This document shows positions 34,625 through 44,121 of a DNA stretch of 64,000 nucleotides, in pieces. The position numbers and the translations under genes are program-made. Within the stretch, counting starts at the first letter, position 1; every line of letters begins with the position of its first letter. Origin of the DNA: Roseibium album (GTDB lineage: Bacteria > Pseudomonadota > Alphaproteobacteria > Rhizobiales > Stappiaceae); contig NZ_CXWE01000005.1 of NCBI RefSeq assembly GCF_001404515.1, positions 62,001-126,000 on the forward strand, written 5' to 3'. The notes below the pieces were generated by a model, which was not told the origin of the DNA, made no database searches, and was given only the letters and a program-made list of their open reading frames with translations.

Positions 34625-35053
34625 TCAGACGTTCAGGCCAGAGGCACAGGCGCGAAATTCGCGGACGGCCGGAGCAGCACCGTCGAGTGGAACGACAACT
34701 GTCCGCTCGCCAAGAAGTGCCGTGGCGGTGTGGTTGAATTCGAGCCCGTTCAGAACATTGCCGAAGCCGCGATCCGTGACGGTCAGGGTTGCTCCGCCGC
34801 CCGAGAGTGCGTGCCGGTCGGTCGAGATTGTGTTGCCGCGCGGCCCGTCAAAACGCATCGCAAAGATCGAGCCCTGCTGCCAGGGCCGCTTCGGCGTGAT
34901 CGCGATGGCGTATTCGGGGAGCGCGGGGTCGTAGGTAACACGCACCGAAGCGTCCTCACCATCGTGGACCAACTCGCAAATCCGGCCCTGTCTGACCTCC
35001 CAGGCCAGCGCAGGCGCCGTGCTCAACAGTAGTATGGCAAGGGCGCGCAACAT
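34625..35053 (-). CDS. Secreted protein of unknown function
   Basis: A 142-residue protein with a signal peptide (LRALAILLLSTAPALAWE; cleavage probably after ALA). The mature part has two Cys residues (RICELVH and RACASGL) near its ends, probably disulfide-bonded, and a beta-rich sequence (VTYDPALPEYAIAITPKRPW). It looks like a small periplasmic domain of a type widespread in Rhizobiales/Rhodobacterales, but I do not recognise the family. It is convergent with gdx. Confidence 0.6.
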   Translation of the reverse strand: MLRALAILLLSTAPALAWEVRQGRICELVHDGEDASVRVTYDPALPEYAIAITPKRPWQQGSIFAMRFDGPRGNTISTDRHALSGGGATLTVTDRGFGNVLNGLEFNHTATALLGERTVVVPLDGAAPAVREFRACASGLNV

Positions 35054-35493
35054 GTGGACCAGTCTATCAGATTCCAAAACTTTGCGCTCTGGATTTTGAT
35101 CTGCCGCGCTGCGATGGCAATTGGCGGCATAGTTACCTTGGACCGATAGTGTACTTCCGAGAAGGAGCCAGTGTCGATGGCGAGTTCATCAAACGACGGT
35201 TTGAGCCCAACAATCCGGCTTTCTGCGAATTCATGAAATTTGGGTTTCAGAGACGTTATTGACCTTTTTCTGGCGAAGATCCATCAGTCTTCAAACTTCG
35301 TGCTCGCAAGGCAACTGTAGGTCTGCTGTGAAAGACAGCGCAGAAGGCCACTTGGGGTGTTTGTTCCCGCACGACAGGAACCCAGTGTCGGGTGAAAAGC
35401 CGCACCACCAGTTATTGCGTAAATCTCACGGCCTTCGCCAGACACTCGTCGTCGCAAACTAATTGCACCGAAACAAGCAGGGCCAGATTAAAA
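35054..35493. other. 440-base stretch without a supported gene
   Basis: Promoter of the secreted-protein gene presumably lies near 35054-35110. The plus strand has a frame without stops from about 35041 to 35262 with protein-like composition (ending KFGFQRRY), but no ATG, ribosome-binding site or family match. It could be the tail of a decayed gene. The rest shows nothing. Confidence 0.35.
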
Positions 35494-36198
35494 TCAGAAG
35501 CGACGGCTCCACCGCGACGCGACGCCGAAGCCGACCAGCGTAGTCAATAGAAGGAACATTCCGGCAGGCAGTGGCACAGCCCCAACCTGCGCGATCTCAA
35601 CGCGGAAATTATCAAATCCCGCAGTATTGGTCGAAGGCGTGCCGAAGGTGCCGTTACTGGTCAAAAAGCCGAATGACATGACGCCACCAGTCCCCGAGAA
35701 ATCAAGCGTGCCACCGCTGATCGCGGTGAATTGCGCGGAACTCAGGGGCCCGGTTGTCAATCCAACCCAACCCGATCCGTTGAGAACCTGACCCAGCCCA
35801 AAAGCGAAAAAATTCCCACCCTGGCGAACGACAGCCCCGGCTCCCATCGCACCTGCAGGACCGCTGAATGCTTTCAGATCCAGGCTGAAAGTCAGCGATC
35901 CTATCGCCCCCATTCCAGACGGATCGTACGTTGCGGCTTCGTAGATATGTGCGGCCTGGACACTCGAAGCTGCCAACGTGTTGACTTGACTCACAATCGT
36001 GCGAAAGGCGCCAGGATTGCCTCCGTTCAAAACCTGTGCACCCGAGAAGACGAAGCTGTTATTAGGTGTTGTGTCTCCAATTTCGGTGGCAGACCAATTG
36101 ATGTCGACAAATTCGGTATCGCTGATCACCGTCGCGCCAAAGGCAGCGACAGGCGCGAATACGGCAAGAAAAAGTGCTGCCGAGAATGATTTAATCAT
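35494..36198 (-). CDS. VPLPA-CTERM sorting domain protein
   Basis: A 234-residue exported protein: signal peptide (IKSFSAALFLAVFAPVAAFGA), a beta-rich passenger with a repeated Gly/Ser/Thr pattern, and a C-terminal sorting signal consisting of VPLPAG, a hydrophobic helix (MFLLLTTLVGFGV) and a basic tail (SRWSRRF). This is the VPLPA variant of PEP-CTERM, processed by an exosortase for surface anchoring or release. The start is the second Met of the frame (36198), placed to give a clean signal peptide. No exosortase gene is in the window. The adjacent 36199-36558 gap holds no gene. Confidence 0.8.
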   Translation of the reverse strand: MIKSFSAALFLAVFAPVAAFGATVISDTEFVDINWSATEIGDTTPNNSFVFSGAQVLNGGNPGAFRTIVSQVNTLAASSVQAAHIYEAATYDPSGMGAIGSLTFSLDLKAFSGPAGAMGAGAVVRQGGNFFAFGLGQVLNGSGWVGLTTGPLSSAQFTAISGGTLDFSGTGGVMSFGFLTSNGTFGTPSTNTAGFDNFRVEIAQVGAVPLPAGMFLLLTTLVGFGVASRWSRRF

Positions 36199-36558
36199 CT
36201 TGCTGTCCTTTTCTGAGCGAATACTAATTGATTTTGTCAATTTCGATCGATCGACATTCTTCAAACAAATTGAATAGAGATAAATACTAACGGAAATAAA
36301 CAATTTAATCAAATTTTAACATATTTTGTTAGGAAGTATCGGCCAAACACCGGCTCATCGATGCCCCGGTGGCGAATGGCAGAAAATCCGGAGACCGGCG
36401 TCTGACCAGTTCGCAACAAGCACAAGCTTGCCGCCTGATGAAGTCTTCAGCCAATCGCTAACTGAAATGGGACCACTTGTCCGTTCTTGAGGCAACCGGA
36501 AAGCATCCAGCCGACGCCAAATCCAGTTTCCAGTCCCGGGCCAACTGCCCGATTTCTC
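36199..36558. other. 360-base non-coding gap
   Basis: The part near 36200-36330 is AT-rich (for example TTTAATCAAATTTTAACAT) and likely holds the VPLPA-protein promoter. The remainder has only short frames with no supporting features. Confidence 0.4.
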
Positions 36559-37182
36559 TCACCCGATTGGGTCGATCACCAGAAGCAGCCGCGGTCCTGC
36601 TCCGATGTCAGGGGCAGGCGATCGGTGAAGCAGGCCGGTGCGCTCGGCCCCTGGCCAGGCACCGCCGCGGAACAACGCGACTGCGCCGCGCGCCACCTGC
36701 CCTATCCGCTCTGGATCAGCATCCCATCCTTCAGGAACATACTGCGTTCCGGTGCCGCGATACGTGCACAGCAGACGAGCCGGAACGTTGTCGACATGGA
36801 ACTTCGGACACATGATCTCGTCGGAAACATCGAGCCTGATCCCGACCTGCCGCGTTTTCAGTGTCTTTGCGACTAACAGAGCCAGCGCGCCGATGTCACC
36901 GGTCAACATGTCTCTTTCGCGGCCTGAAGGAATGCCCACCTGCTCGCAGGCGGCGATGGCAGCTGCCTCTGCCAGATGAAACGGGACGACTGTGCGCAAT
37001 TCAGGCAGGTTTTGTGGTGGCATACCGTCGATCCAGCGTTGAAAACCAACGTCGCAGGACCGGTTCCAGATCACCGCTGCAACCCCCGGCAACTCGATAT
37101 CGGCGAAGATGTCCGGCTCCCGCCCCATCAAAACGTCGCGGGCATCGGAAGCAGTCGCGATGTGCGCTTCTGCAATACTCAT
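36559..37182 (-). CDS. DUF1826 domain protein, zinc-regulon partner
   Basis: A 207-residue DUF1826 protein, recognisable from [21 protein letters not shown] and the C-terminal [25 protein letters not shown]. It overlaps the COG0523 GTPase gene by 4 bases (ATGA), so the two are translationally coupled. In many proteobacteria DUF1826 genes sit with Zur-controlled COG0523 genes, and the Zur-like box upstream of this operon fits. No biochemical activity is established that I know of. It contains several Cys/His residues that could bind metal ([10 protein letters not shown]). Confidence 0.8.
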   Translation of the reverse strand: MSIAEAHIATASDARDVLMGREPDIFADIELPGVAAVIWNRSCDVGFQRWIDGMPPQNLPELRTVVPFHLAEAAAIAACEQVGIPSGRERDMLTGDIGALALLVAKTLKTRQVGIRLDVSDEIMCPKFHVDNVPARLLCTYRGTGTQYVPEGWDADPERIGQVARGAVALFRGGAWPGAERTGLLHRSPAPDIGAGPRLLLVIDPIG

Positions 37183-38393
37183 GCTGCCTGCTCCGCGCGA
37201 CGAAACCCGGGAAAAGGATCCGGCAGATCCGCAAAACCCGACAGATCATTTCCTTCTGCTTCCGGGATCAGGCAGCCGTCCAATCTGCGCTTCAGGGTGG
37301 GCCAGTCAATATCGGCCCCGATGAAGACGATCTCCTGGCGCCGGTCTCCGAAGGGGTCGACCCAGTGGGATTTGGCATAGGCACGGGCCTGTTCGTCATC
37401 CGGCCAGCGGTTCATGGGGACCGATGCCCACCAGGTGCCGATCGGCGCGATTCCGGAAAGCGCTCCAGCCAGGGAAAACTCGATGACCCACTCGGGACGG
37501 CTGCCGATCCAGAAATGACCCTTGGCGCGGATCACTCCGGGCAGGTTACCGTTGAGAACATCATGGATTTTCCGTGGCGTGAAGGGACGGCGTGCTCGGT
37601 AGACATAGGATGTGACACCGTATTCCTCCGTTTCCGGGACGTGATCGGCAAACCCGTAGAGTTCCTTTGCCCACATGGGATGCTCGTGAGCCCTTTCAAA
37701 GTTGAAAAGCCCTGTGTTGAGGATCTCCGACGGCTCTATGGCGCTGTAGTCGGTCTGCAGGATCTTCGCATCCGCATTGAGGCTCCGGATGATCTTGCGC
37801 GCGGCATCAACCTGGCCGGGCGAGGCTGCGCCGACCTTGTTCAGAACGACCACATCTGCAAATTCAATCTGGTCGGTCAGAAGGTGCACGAGCGTACGCG
37901 CATCTTCTTCTCCCAATGTTTCGCCGCGGTCTTTCAGAAAGTCATGACTTGAGAAATCATTCAGCAGGTTGACCGCGTCGACGACGGTTACCATCGTGTC
38001 CAGCCGTGACACATCCGAAAGACTCAGTCCGTTCTCGTCGCGAAACTCGAAGGTTGCTGCCACGGGCAGGGGTTCGGAAATACCGGTCGATTCAATCAGC
38101 AGGTAGTCGAACCTCCCTTCTTCGGACAAGCGTCTGACTTCAGTCAGAAGGTCGTCCCGCAAAGTGCAGCAGATGCAGCCGTTTGACATTTCAACGAGAG
38201 TTTCATCAGTCTTGCTGAGCTCCGCGCCCCCGGCTCGTACAAGATCTGCATCGATGTTGACTTCCGACATGTCATTGACGATGACGGCGACCTTGAGGCC
38301 CTCACGATTGTTGAGGACGCGATTGAGCAAGGTTGTCTTTCCTGCTCCGAGAAATCCGGAGAGAACAGTCACTGGCAAACGGGTATCGGGCAT
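37179..38393 (-). CDS. COG0523 GTPase, putative zinc metallochaperone (ZigA/YjiA-like)
   Basis: A 404-residue G3E-family GTPase. Walker A GFLGAGKT is at residues 13-20, the metal site CICC at 73-76 ([11 protein letters not shown]) and ESTGISEP serves as switch/Walker B. The C-terminal CobW_C domain starts near [17 protein letters not shown]. The start is ATG 38393, behind AGGAG, in place of a longer frame. COG0523 proteins of this type deliver zinc to apo-enzymes under deficiency. A Zur-like box 23-40 bases upstream and the coupled DUF1826 partner support the zinc role rather than cobalamin or nitrile hydratase. Confidence 0.85.
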   Translation of the reverse strand: MPDTRLPVTVLSGFLGAGKTTLLNRVLNNREGLKVAVIVNDMSEVNIDADLVRAGGAELSKTDETLVEMSNGCICCTLRDDLLTEVRRLSEEGRFDYLLIESTGISEPLPVAATFEFRDENGLSLSDVSRLDTMVTVVDAVNLLNDFSSHDFLKDRGETLGEEDARTLVHLLTDQIEFADVVVLNKVGAASPGQVDAARKIIRSLNADAKILQTDYSAIEPSEILNTGLFNFERAHEHPMWAKELYGFADHVPETEEYGVTSYVYRARRPFTPRKIHDVLNGNLPGVIRAKGHFWIGSRPEWVIEFSLAGALSGIAPIGTWWASVPMNRWPDDEQARAYAKSHWVDPFGDRRQEIVFIGADIDWPTLKRRLDGCLIPEAEGNDLSGFADLPDPFPGFRRAEQAA

Positions 38394-38415
38394 GCTGGCT
38401 CCTGAAGTGTAACAC

Positions 38416-38433
38416 GTAATGTTATTACATAAC
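38416..38433. promoter_or_regulatory. Zur-like operator
   Basis: GTAATGTTATTACATAAC: 14 of 18 positions are palindromic, and the pattern resembles alphaproteobacterial Zur boxes (GTTATnTTATAACAT type). It is 23 bases upstream of the COG0523 start. Zn-bound Zur would repress here. Confidence 0.7.
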
Positions 38434-38638
38434 GTATCTGATCCGCTGCATGGTGACAAGATGTCAGGTCCGGCTTTGCCGACTATTCACAAGTGCCGAT
38501 TGTCCTGGCCCCGATGAAGGCGGCGCTCAACTGCAAACGCAGCCACAAGCCGGACTGCGACGAAATGAAGACTCGTTCACACCGGAAAAATACGTAGGCT
38601 GTCTCAGCATAATGCTTTTGCAATGACAATCGGAACAG

Positions 38639-39079
38639 ATGCCCCACCGCGAGGGATGTGTAAGCGAGGCGAAACCGCCACCGACACTCGGCGAAAACCT
38701 GATCGTTTTCGACGCGGATTGCATCATCTGTTCCCGCTTTGCACGCTTCATGTCAACGCATGACAGGAAGACCGGATTTCGTTTTGTCAGCGCCCGGTCC
38801 GATACCGGGCGATTACTCTATGAACAGCATGGCCTCGACCCTGACCTTCTGGAAACAAACATCGTTATTCTCGACGGGCGGTCCTATACCAAGATGGCCT
38901 CGTTTGCCGCTGCAATGAAAAGCGCCGGAGGCCCCTGGGCCCTCTTGTCCGTGGTGGATTTCCTGCCGAAGACCATTTCCAACTGGCTGTACGACCGGAT
39001 CGCCCGGAACAGGTATGCTTTCGGGAAACGGTCCTGCCCCCTTCCCTCCCGGGAATTGAAGGACAGGCTCATTGACTGA
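38639..39079 (+). CDS. DCC family thiol-disulfide oxidoreductase-like protein (DUF393)
   Basis: A 146-residue DUF393/DCC protein. The start of the domain has FDADCIICSRFARFMSTHD, where the DxxCxxC arrangement gives the family its predicted thioredoxin-like redox centre. YEQHGLDP and the C-terminal RIARNRYAFGKRSCPLPS match. Its stop overlaps the start of the SDR-DUF4166 gene. In many bacteria DCC genes are adjacent to this kind of SDR-like fusion, forming a pair of unknown function. Partner protein and redox substrate are unknown. Confidence 0.8.
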   Translation: MPHREGCVSEAKPPPTLGENLIVFDADCIICSRFARFMSTHDRKTGFRFVSARSDTGRLLYEQHGLDPDLLETNIVILDGRSYTKMASFAAAMKSAGGPWALLSVVDFLPKTISNWLYDRIARNRYAFGKRSCPLPSRELKDRLID

Positions 39080-40781
39080 CCAAAGCTCTCCAAAGCGGGT
39101 TGTCATTCTTGGTGGATATGGCGTTTTCGGCGGCAAGCTCGCCCTGGCACTGCTGCGTAATCAGCAGTTCGACGTCGTTGTCGCAGGAAGAAACCGGACA
39201 AAAGCGCAGGCCTTTTGCGAGGTTCATGGCGGTTTGCCCGTGTATCTGGACCGACACGATCCAGCTTTCGGCACGTCCCTCGCAAAGCTCAAGCCCTTCG
39301 TGGTTGTCGATGCTTCAGGTCCGTTTCAGAACTATGCCGAAGACACCTATTCAATCGTCATGGCCGCGCTTGCCGCAGGAAGCCACTACATGGACCTTTC
39401 CGACGATGCCAACTTCACGTCGGGCATCTCAGAACTTGAACAGGAAGCCAGATCGGTTGGAAAAACGGCCCTGTCCGGCGTTTCCAGCGTCCCGGCGCTC
39501 TCTTCGGTCGCAGTGGAAGCCATGCGCAGCGATTTCTTGCGCCTCGATTTCATTGAAAGCGCCATCCTGCCAGGCAATCGCGCACCGCGCGGCCTGGCGG
39601 TCATGCGGGCCATCCTTGGACAGACGGGTCGCCCCATTGCCATATGCCGCGATGGCGCCCTGACATCAGTTCCCGGCTGGTCGGGTCTCGAACGACGTCG
39701 GATTGGACCGCGAAACGGCGGATTGCCCCCTCGCTGGACGAGTTTCATTGGAGCCCCCGATCTTCAGCTTTTTCCCGGGCGCTATGGTGCTCGAACGGTG
39801 CTCTTTCGAGCCGGACTGGAACTCTCCGTCATGCACCTTGGCCTTTGGGCACTGTCCTGGCTTACCCGCCTAAGGCTGATCACGTCGCTGGAGCCACTTG
39901 CCAGGTCGCTTCGAAAGGTGGCCGATTGGCTGGCGCCGTTCGGCTCCGACCGGGGTGGCATGGAGGTTCGTGTTGCGGGCCTCGACAAGGACGGCCTCCC
40001 CAAGGCTGCAAACTGGACGCTGATCGCGGAGGCCGGTGATGGACCAAGCATTCCGGCCGTTGCGGCTACTATCGTGTGCAAACGTCTTGCCGCAGGCTCC
40101 ATTGCGACGGGCGCCCGGTCCTGCCTCGCCGAATTCAGCCTTGAAGAGATTGACGAAGCAACATCGCATCTGAGCGTGAAAACGTTCGGGGAAACGGATA
40201 TTGCCCCCTGCTTGTTTCAACAGACGATGGGAGAAGGTTTTGCCGCTTTGCCCGGCCCGGTCAGGAACCTTCACACTGTCTTTGACAGGCATGTCTGGTC
40301 GGGAACGGCGCGGGTTTCGCGTGGTCAATCGATGCTTGGAAACCTGCTCTGCCGCCTGATTGGTTTTCCGCCTGAAGCTGGCAGCGTTCCCGTTGCGGTG
40401 ACGATTGAAAGACACGCGGACAAGGAATTATGGAGTAGAAATTTCGGAGGCAAGACATTCCGGTCGGTTTTGTCGCTTCGCGATGATCAGGGAAAGGGCC
40501 ACGTTTGCGAGCGCTTCGGTCCCTTGAAATTTGATATCGACCTGACCCACGATGGAACGAGGCTGTGTTTTCCCGTCGCGCGCGGGAGGTTCCTCGGCTG
40601 CCCTTTGCCAAAGTGGATCCTGCCGGAGAGCGAAGCGTTCGAGTTCGAGGAAAACGGGCGGTTTAATTTTGACGTCAGGATCTCGCTGCCTGGCATCGGA
40701 ATGCTCGTCCGGTATCAGGGCTGGCTGGAAATCGACACCCCCCTGAAAGAACAATCGCTCAAGTATCGAGCCGACACGTAA
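39072..40781 (+). CDS. Saccharopine dehydrogenase-like/DUF4166 fusion protein
   Basis: A 569-residue two-domain protein. The N-terminal Rossmann domain (RVVILGGYGVFGGKLALALLRNQQFDVVVAGRN, about residues 8-41) resembles saccharopine dehydrogenase/short-chain proteins and keeps VVDASGPFQNY near 80. The C-terminal part (about 375-565, beginning LPGPVRNLHTVFD) matches DUF4166. It starts at TTG 39072, overlapping the DCC stop by 8 bases. The dinucleotide-binding motif is intact, so an NAD(P)-linked oxidoreductase is likely, but the substrate is not known. Confidence 0.8.
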   Translation: MTDQSSPKRVVILGGYGVFGGKLALALLRNQQFDVVVAGRNRTKAQAFCEVHGGLPVYLDRHDPAFGTSLAKLKPFVVVDASGPFQNYAEDTYSIVMAALAAGSHYMDLSDDANFTSGISELEQEARSVGKTALSGVSSVPALSSVAVEAMRSDFLRLDFIESAILPGNRAPRGLAVMRAILGQTGRPIAICRDGALTSVPGWSGLERRRIGPRNGGLPPRWTSFIGAPDLQLFPGRYGARTVLFRAGLELSVMHLGLWALSWLTRLRLITSLEPLARSLRKVADWLAPFGSDRGGMEVRVAGLDKDGLPKAANWTLIAEAGDGPSIPAVAATIVCKRLAAGSIATGARSCLAEFSLEEIDEATSHLSVKTFGETDIAPCLFQQTMGEGFAALPGPVRNLHTVFDRHVWSGTARVSRGQSMLGNLLCRLIGFPPEAGSVPVAVTIERHADKELWSRNFGGKTFRSVLSLRDDQGKGHVCERFGPLKFDIDLTHDGTRLCFPVARGRFLGCPLPKWILPESEAFEFEENGRFNFDVRISLPGIGMLVRYQGWLEIDTPLKEQSLKYRADT

Positions 40782-40936
40782 CTGCATTCCATTCCTCTTT
40801 CGGGAAGATCAAACTGCAAAAACATTGTCTCTAGTGACAATTTCGCGTTTGACTTCAATAGCTTTTACAACAATCTTGCAAAACTGACCCAATACCTTGA
40901 ATCAGTTTGTGAACCGCCTCATCCGGACGACCAGCC

Positions 40937-41686
40937 ATGCCTGCCGCCTCGCGCCTTTCCGTCAATGTCAATGCAGTCGCCATGCTGCGCAATCGCCGTG
41001 ACCTGCCCTGGCCGAGTGTGACCGGCCTGGCCGCAATTGCAATGGAAGCCGGTGCAAAGGGGGTCACGGTTCATCCGCGCCCGGATGAGCGCCACATCCG
41101 CAAGACGGATGTGTTCGACCTTTCCGAGCTGATCGAGGACAGATTTCCCAACAAGGAACTGTGCCTTGAAGGGTACCCTTCCCCAGACTTCATGAGCCTG
41201 GTCGAGCAGGCACGACCGGAGCAGGTCCTGTTCGTGCCCGACGACCCGGACCAGACAACCTCCGATCACGGCTGGGACTTTTCCAGGGACACAGGTTCGC
41301 TTCAAACGGCAATTGCCGCGGCAAGGGAATGGGCGGTCAGCGTCGCACTATTCTGCGACCCCGACCCTGCTGCACCGGAGCATGCTGCCCGTCTTGGTGC
41401 AGAGCGGATCGAGATCTACACAGGACCATACGGTGCTTGTTACGACGAGCCGGCCCGGGCCGAAAAGGAACTCGACAAGATTGCCGCCACGGCAGAAAGC
41501 GCCAATGCTTGTGGCCTTGGTGTCAATGCAGGCCATGACCTGACCGTGGAGAACATTCCGCCGCTCATTGCAAAGGCCCCCTTCATCCGCGAAATGTCCA
41601 TCGGCCACGGCTTTACCGCCGACGCACTGGTTCACGGGTTTGCCGAAAGTATAAGCCGGTTCCGCAAGGCAATGGGGGAACTCTGA
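40937..41686 (+). CDS. pdxJ: Pyridoxine 5'-phosphate synthase
   Basis: A 249-residue PdxJ: LSVNVNAVAMLRNRR (substrate loop), AGAKGVTVHPRPDERHI (catalytic His region), and LGVNAGHDLTVENIP near the C-terminus are family hallmarks. PdxJ closes the pyridine ring from 1-deoxyxylulose-5-phosphate and 3-amino-1-hydroxyacetone phosphate in the DXP-dependent B6 pathway. The length is normal. LysE lies 48 bases downstream, and no other pdx genes are near. Confidence 0.9.
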   Translation: MPAASRLSVNVNAVAMLRNRRDLPWPSVTGLAAIAMEAGAKGVTVHPRPDERHIRKTDVFDLSELIEDRFPNKELCLEGYPSPDFMSLVEQARPEQVLFVPDDPDQTTSDHGWDFSRDTGSLQTAIAAAREWAVSVALFCDPDPAAPEHAARLGAERIEIYTGPYGACYDEPARAEKELDKIAATAESANACGLGVNAGHDLTVENIPPLIAKAPFIREMSIGHGFTADALVHGFAESISRFRKAMGEL

Positions 41687-41734
41687 GCCGCGTCGGAACC
41701 CCTTCCTTAATTTCCTCTTTCCGGATTTTCCAAA

Positions 41735-42358
41735 ATGTCTTTCGATCTCTGGCTCATCTTCGTGGCCGTTTCCCTTTTGCCCGCCATTAGTCCCGGCCCG
41801 GGCATCATGCTCGCCATCAGCAACACGTTGCGGTTTGGACGAAATGCGACACTCGCGTCCGCGACGGGCAATGCCGCCGGTCTTGTGCTGATCGGCTACG
41901 CCGTCGCATTCGGCTTCGGAGCGCTGATGTCGACGTCTGCGCTCGCGTTCACCGTACTCAAGTTCATCGGTGCGGCTTATCTCATTTACCTCGGGCTGAA
42001 GGTCTGGCGCGACAAATCCGGTTTCCAGATCTCCGCGGAAAATCAGGTCAGCAGAAAAAGTGCCTGGAAACTGTTTCTTGAAGCCCTGCTCGTATCTGTC
42101 ACCAACCCGAAGGCCATACTTGTCATAACCGCACTTTTCCCCCAGTTCATGCGCTCAGGCCGGGTTGACCTTCTGGAAATCAGCGTCTTGTCCTTCACCT
42201 ATGCGGCCTTGTGCTTTGCCAATCATGCAGCGATCGCGTTCGCCGGAGGACACTTGAGGCGGTTCCTGACATCAGCCCGTCGCATGCGTTGGGTCAGACG
42301 GGTAACGGGTGGTCTGTTTGTCGGCTTCGGCTCGGCGTTGGCAACGGCTTCGAGATAA
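41735..42358 (+). CDS. LysE/RhtB family amino acid exporter
   Basis: A 207-residue inner-membrane protein with about six hydrophobic segments. The signature SPGPGIMLAISNTLRFGR near the N-terminus and VTNPKAILVITALFPQF after the central loop match the LysE/RhtB family, which effluxes amino acids such as homoserine, threonine or lysine. It may be cotranscribed with pdxJ. The substrate cannot be inferred. Confidence 0.85.
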   Translation: MSFDLWLIFVAVSLLPAISPGPGIMLAISNTLRFGRNATLASATGNAAGLVLIGYAVAFGFGALMSTSALAFTVLKFIGAAYLIYLGLKVWRDKSGFQISAENQVSRKSAWKLFLEALLVSVTNPKAILVITALFPQFMRSGRVDLLEISVLSFTYAALCFANHAAIAFAGGHLRRFLTSARRMRWVRRVTGGLFVGFGSALATASR

Positions 42359-42451
42359 GCCTTTTTGCGAATTGCACCGATCAAAGCGATTTTCAAGAAC
42401 ACCCGATCGTATCTGAACCAACGGGAAAGGTCAGGGCATCTGGGGTATCGG

Positions 42452-43063
42452 TCAGCTACGAACTTTACAGTCGAAGGATGTACCTTGCGGCCATTCGACC
42501 ATCGCTTCATCACCCTTGATCCAGAAAAGTATTCCGAAATCACCGACATAGCGCGCGCCTGATCCGGTCGGTCCTTCCACGACAATCTCTGTCGTGTCAC
42601 CTCTTTCAAGACGCGCGGAGGGAGGTGTCGTCGGGAAAAATGTCGCGACGATCTCGTCGGCCGGGTTACCGTTGCACGTGTAAAATACCGGTTTCTGGCC
42701 CTCAATCAGGCCATAGCGCGTCGTCAGTTCGGCTATACGGCGTTCGTAGGTTGCCTTGATGCAGGCCAATTCGCTGTCCGCTTTCCAGCAGTCATCGCGG
42801 CCTTTGACCCACCCTCTCTGAAATGCCTTCAGGTCCGCCAGCGCTTCATCCTTGTCGGCATATGTCTCAACGGCGGCGACGGCATCCTTGTAGACGCGTG
42901 CCAGGTCCTGATCGAGCCCTGCAAGGTCATCGTTGGAACAGATCAGCTCTTCGGCCGAGCTTTCCGCTTTGCTGCAATCGAAGGCCGGATCCGCGGCAAA
43001 AGAAAATCCTATTGCAAAAAACCAGCTGACAAGAAGTGTTCCCGGCAAAATCACAAACCGCAT
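42452..43063 (-). CDS. Periplasmic LprI/MliC two-domain protein (putative lysozyme inhibitor)
   Basis: A 203-residue exported protein. A signal peptide (RFVILPGTLLVSWFFAIGFSFAAD) precedes an LprI-type domain (DCSKAESSAEELICSNDDLAGLDQDL with its paired Cys, and CWKADSELACIKATYERRI). A C-terminal MliC-type domain follows (FYTCNGNPADEIVATFF...AMVEWPQGTSFDCKV). Both domain types are known lysozyme inhibitors in other bacteria. The start is the second Met of the frame (43063). The combination suggests protection of the peptidoglycan, which is inference. Confidence 0.75.
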   Translation of the reverse strand: MRFVILPGTLLVSWFFAIGFSFAADPAFDCSKAESSAEELICSNDDLAGLDQDLARVYKDAVAAVETYADKDEALADLKAFQRGWVKGRDDCWKADSELACIKATYERRIAELTTRYGLIEGQKPVFYTCNGNPADEIVATFFPTTPPSARLERGDTTEIVVEGPTGSGARYVGDFGILFWIKGDEAMVEWPQGTSFDCKVRS

Positions 43064-43323
43064 TCTCAACCTCAAAAATTGCAACAGCGTTCCTGTCTAT
43101 CGGTTCGGCTACGTGGCGGACTGAGTGAACATTTGGTCAATCATGATCTTCCAGCAACTCGCAGCGCGCGCTTTGGGCATCAGCTGCTGTTGATCCACGT
43201 CGGACAAATTTCGCTCCAGGTCGTACATACACCCATATGGGTCCAGGCGGGCCAATGCAAACCTTCTGTTTGCAATACCCTACACGGCAAAGGTGACCTT
43301 GGATTGACCGTTGGGAGAGATCG

Positions 43324-44121
43324 TCAGGCAGCCTCTGCCCGCTTCGCCTTCTGATGCTCGTCCTCGACTAGGCCGATTTTCCAGTAGCCGGAGATATAGG
43401 TGTCCTTCCTGGGAATTCCGCGTTCCTTGTGCAGGTGGGAACGCAGCGCACGGATCACGGAACTTTCGCCCGCGATACAGGTCTGCACGACCCCCGCCCG
43501 CCACTGAAGCGAACTCACGAAATCTACTTGTGCCGTTGAAGGGGCATGCACATCCTCCTGGACCAGCCAGGTGATCTCGATCCCTTTCGGAACCGCAATC
43601 TTCCGGACATCGCTTTCGGACGGCACCTCAAAGACTGCCACACCCCTGGCATCCGGCGGCATGGCCTCCAATGTCGCTTCGGCAACCGGCATGGCCGACA
43701 GGTCAGCGGCAATCAGGTACCAATCCGCATAGAAATCGGTGATCTTGGGTTGGCTGGGACCGAAAAAGCCAAGATAAGAGCCTTGCTGCGCTTCCTGCGC
43801 CCAGCGCGTCGCCGGCCCTTCATCCCCATGCGCGACGAAGTCGATATCAAGTTCCAGATCGTCCTGCCGGAAGGCGCGCACCGTGTAGGTTCTAACCGGG
43901 TGGACCTTCTCCGACGGTCCATCGGGAGCGAAATATGCCTCGAATTCGTCCCTGCCTTCACCGTCACGCGGCAGCACGAGCTTGCAATTGGCACCTTCGT
44001 GACCGATCGGAAAGCCTTCCAGTTCCGGTCCTGCAAAGGTCACCCGTAACATGTGCGGGCTAAGTTGCCGGACCTTCTTCACGGTCAGGATACGCGGACG
44101 GCGTTTTGCACGGTTGGTCAA
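43324..44121 (-). CDS. Siderophore-interacting protein (FAD-linked ferric reductase)
   Basis: A 265-residue SIP-family protein. The FAD-binding domain opens with RRPRILTVKKVRQLSPHMLRVTF and has HPVRTYTVRAF (FAD site) near residue 78, and the NAD(P)-binding part ends with the family C-terminus YISGYWKIGLVEDEH. It should reduce ferric-siderophore complexes in the cytoplasm to release iron. The start is TTG 44121, just after GAGGTG; the longer frame adds a non-matching N-terminus. No siderophore genes are adjacent. Confidence 0.85.
   Translation of the reverse strand: MTNRAKRRPRILTVKKVRQLSPHMLRVTFAGPELEGFPIGHEGANCKLVLPRDGEGRDEFEAYFAPDGPSEKVHPVRTYTVRAFRQDDLELDIDFVAHGDEGPATRWAQEAQQGSYLGFFGPSQPKITDFYADWYLIAADLSAMPVAEATLEAMPPDARGVAVFEVPSESDVRKIAVPKGIEITWLVQEDVHAPSTAQVDFVSSLQWRAGVVQTCIAGESSVIRALRSHLHKERGIPRKDTYISGYWKIGLVEDEHQKAKRAEAA

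Noticed and set aside
35041..35262. Possible gene fragment on the plus strand (open frame ending KFGFQRRY)
   Set aside because: Protein-like composition but no ATG, ribosome-binding site or recognised family, and it begins inside the 5' region of another gene.
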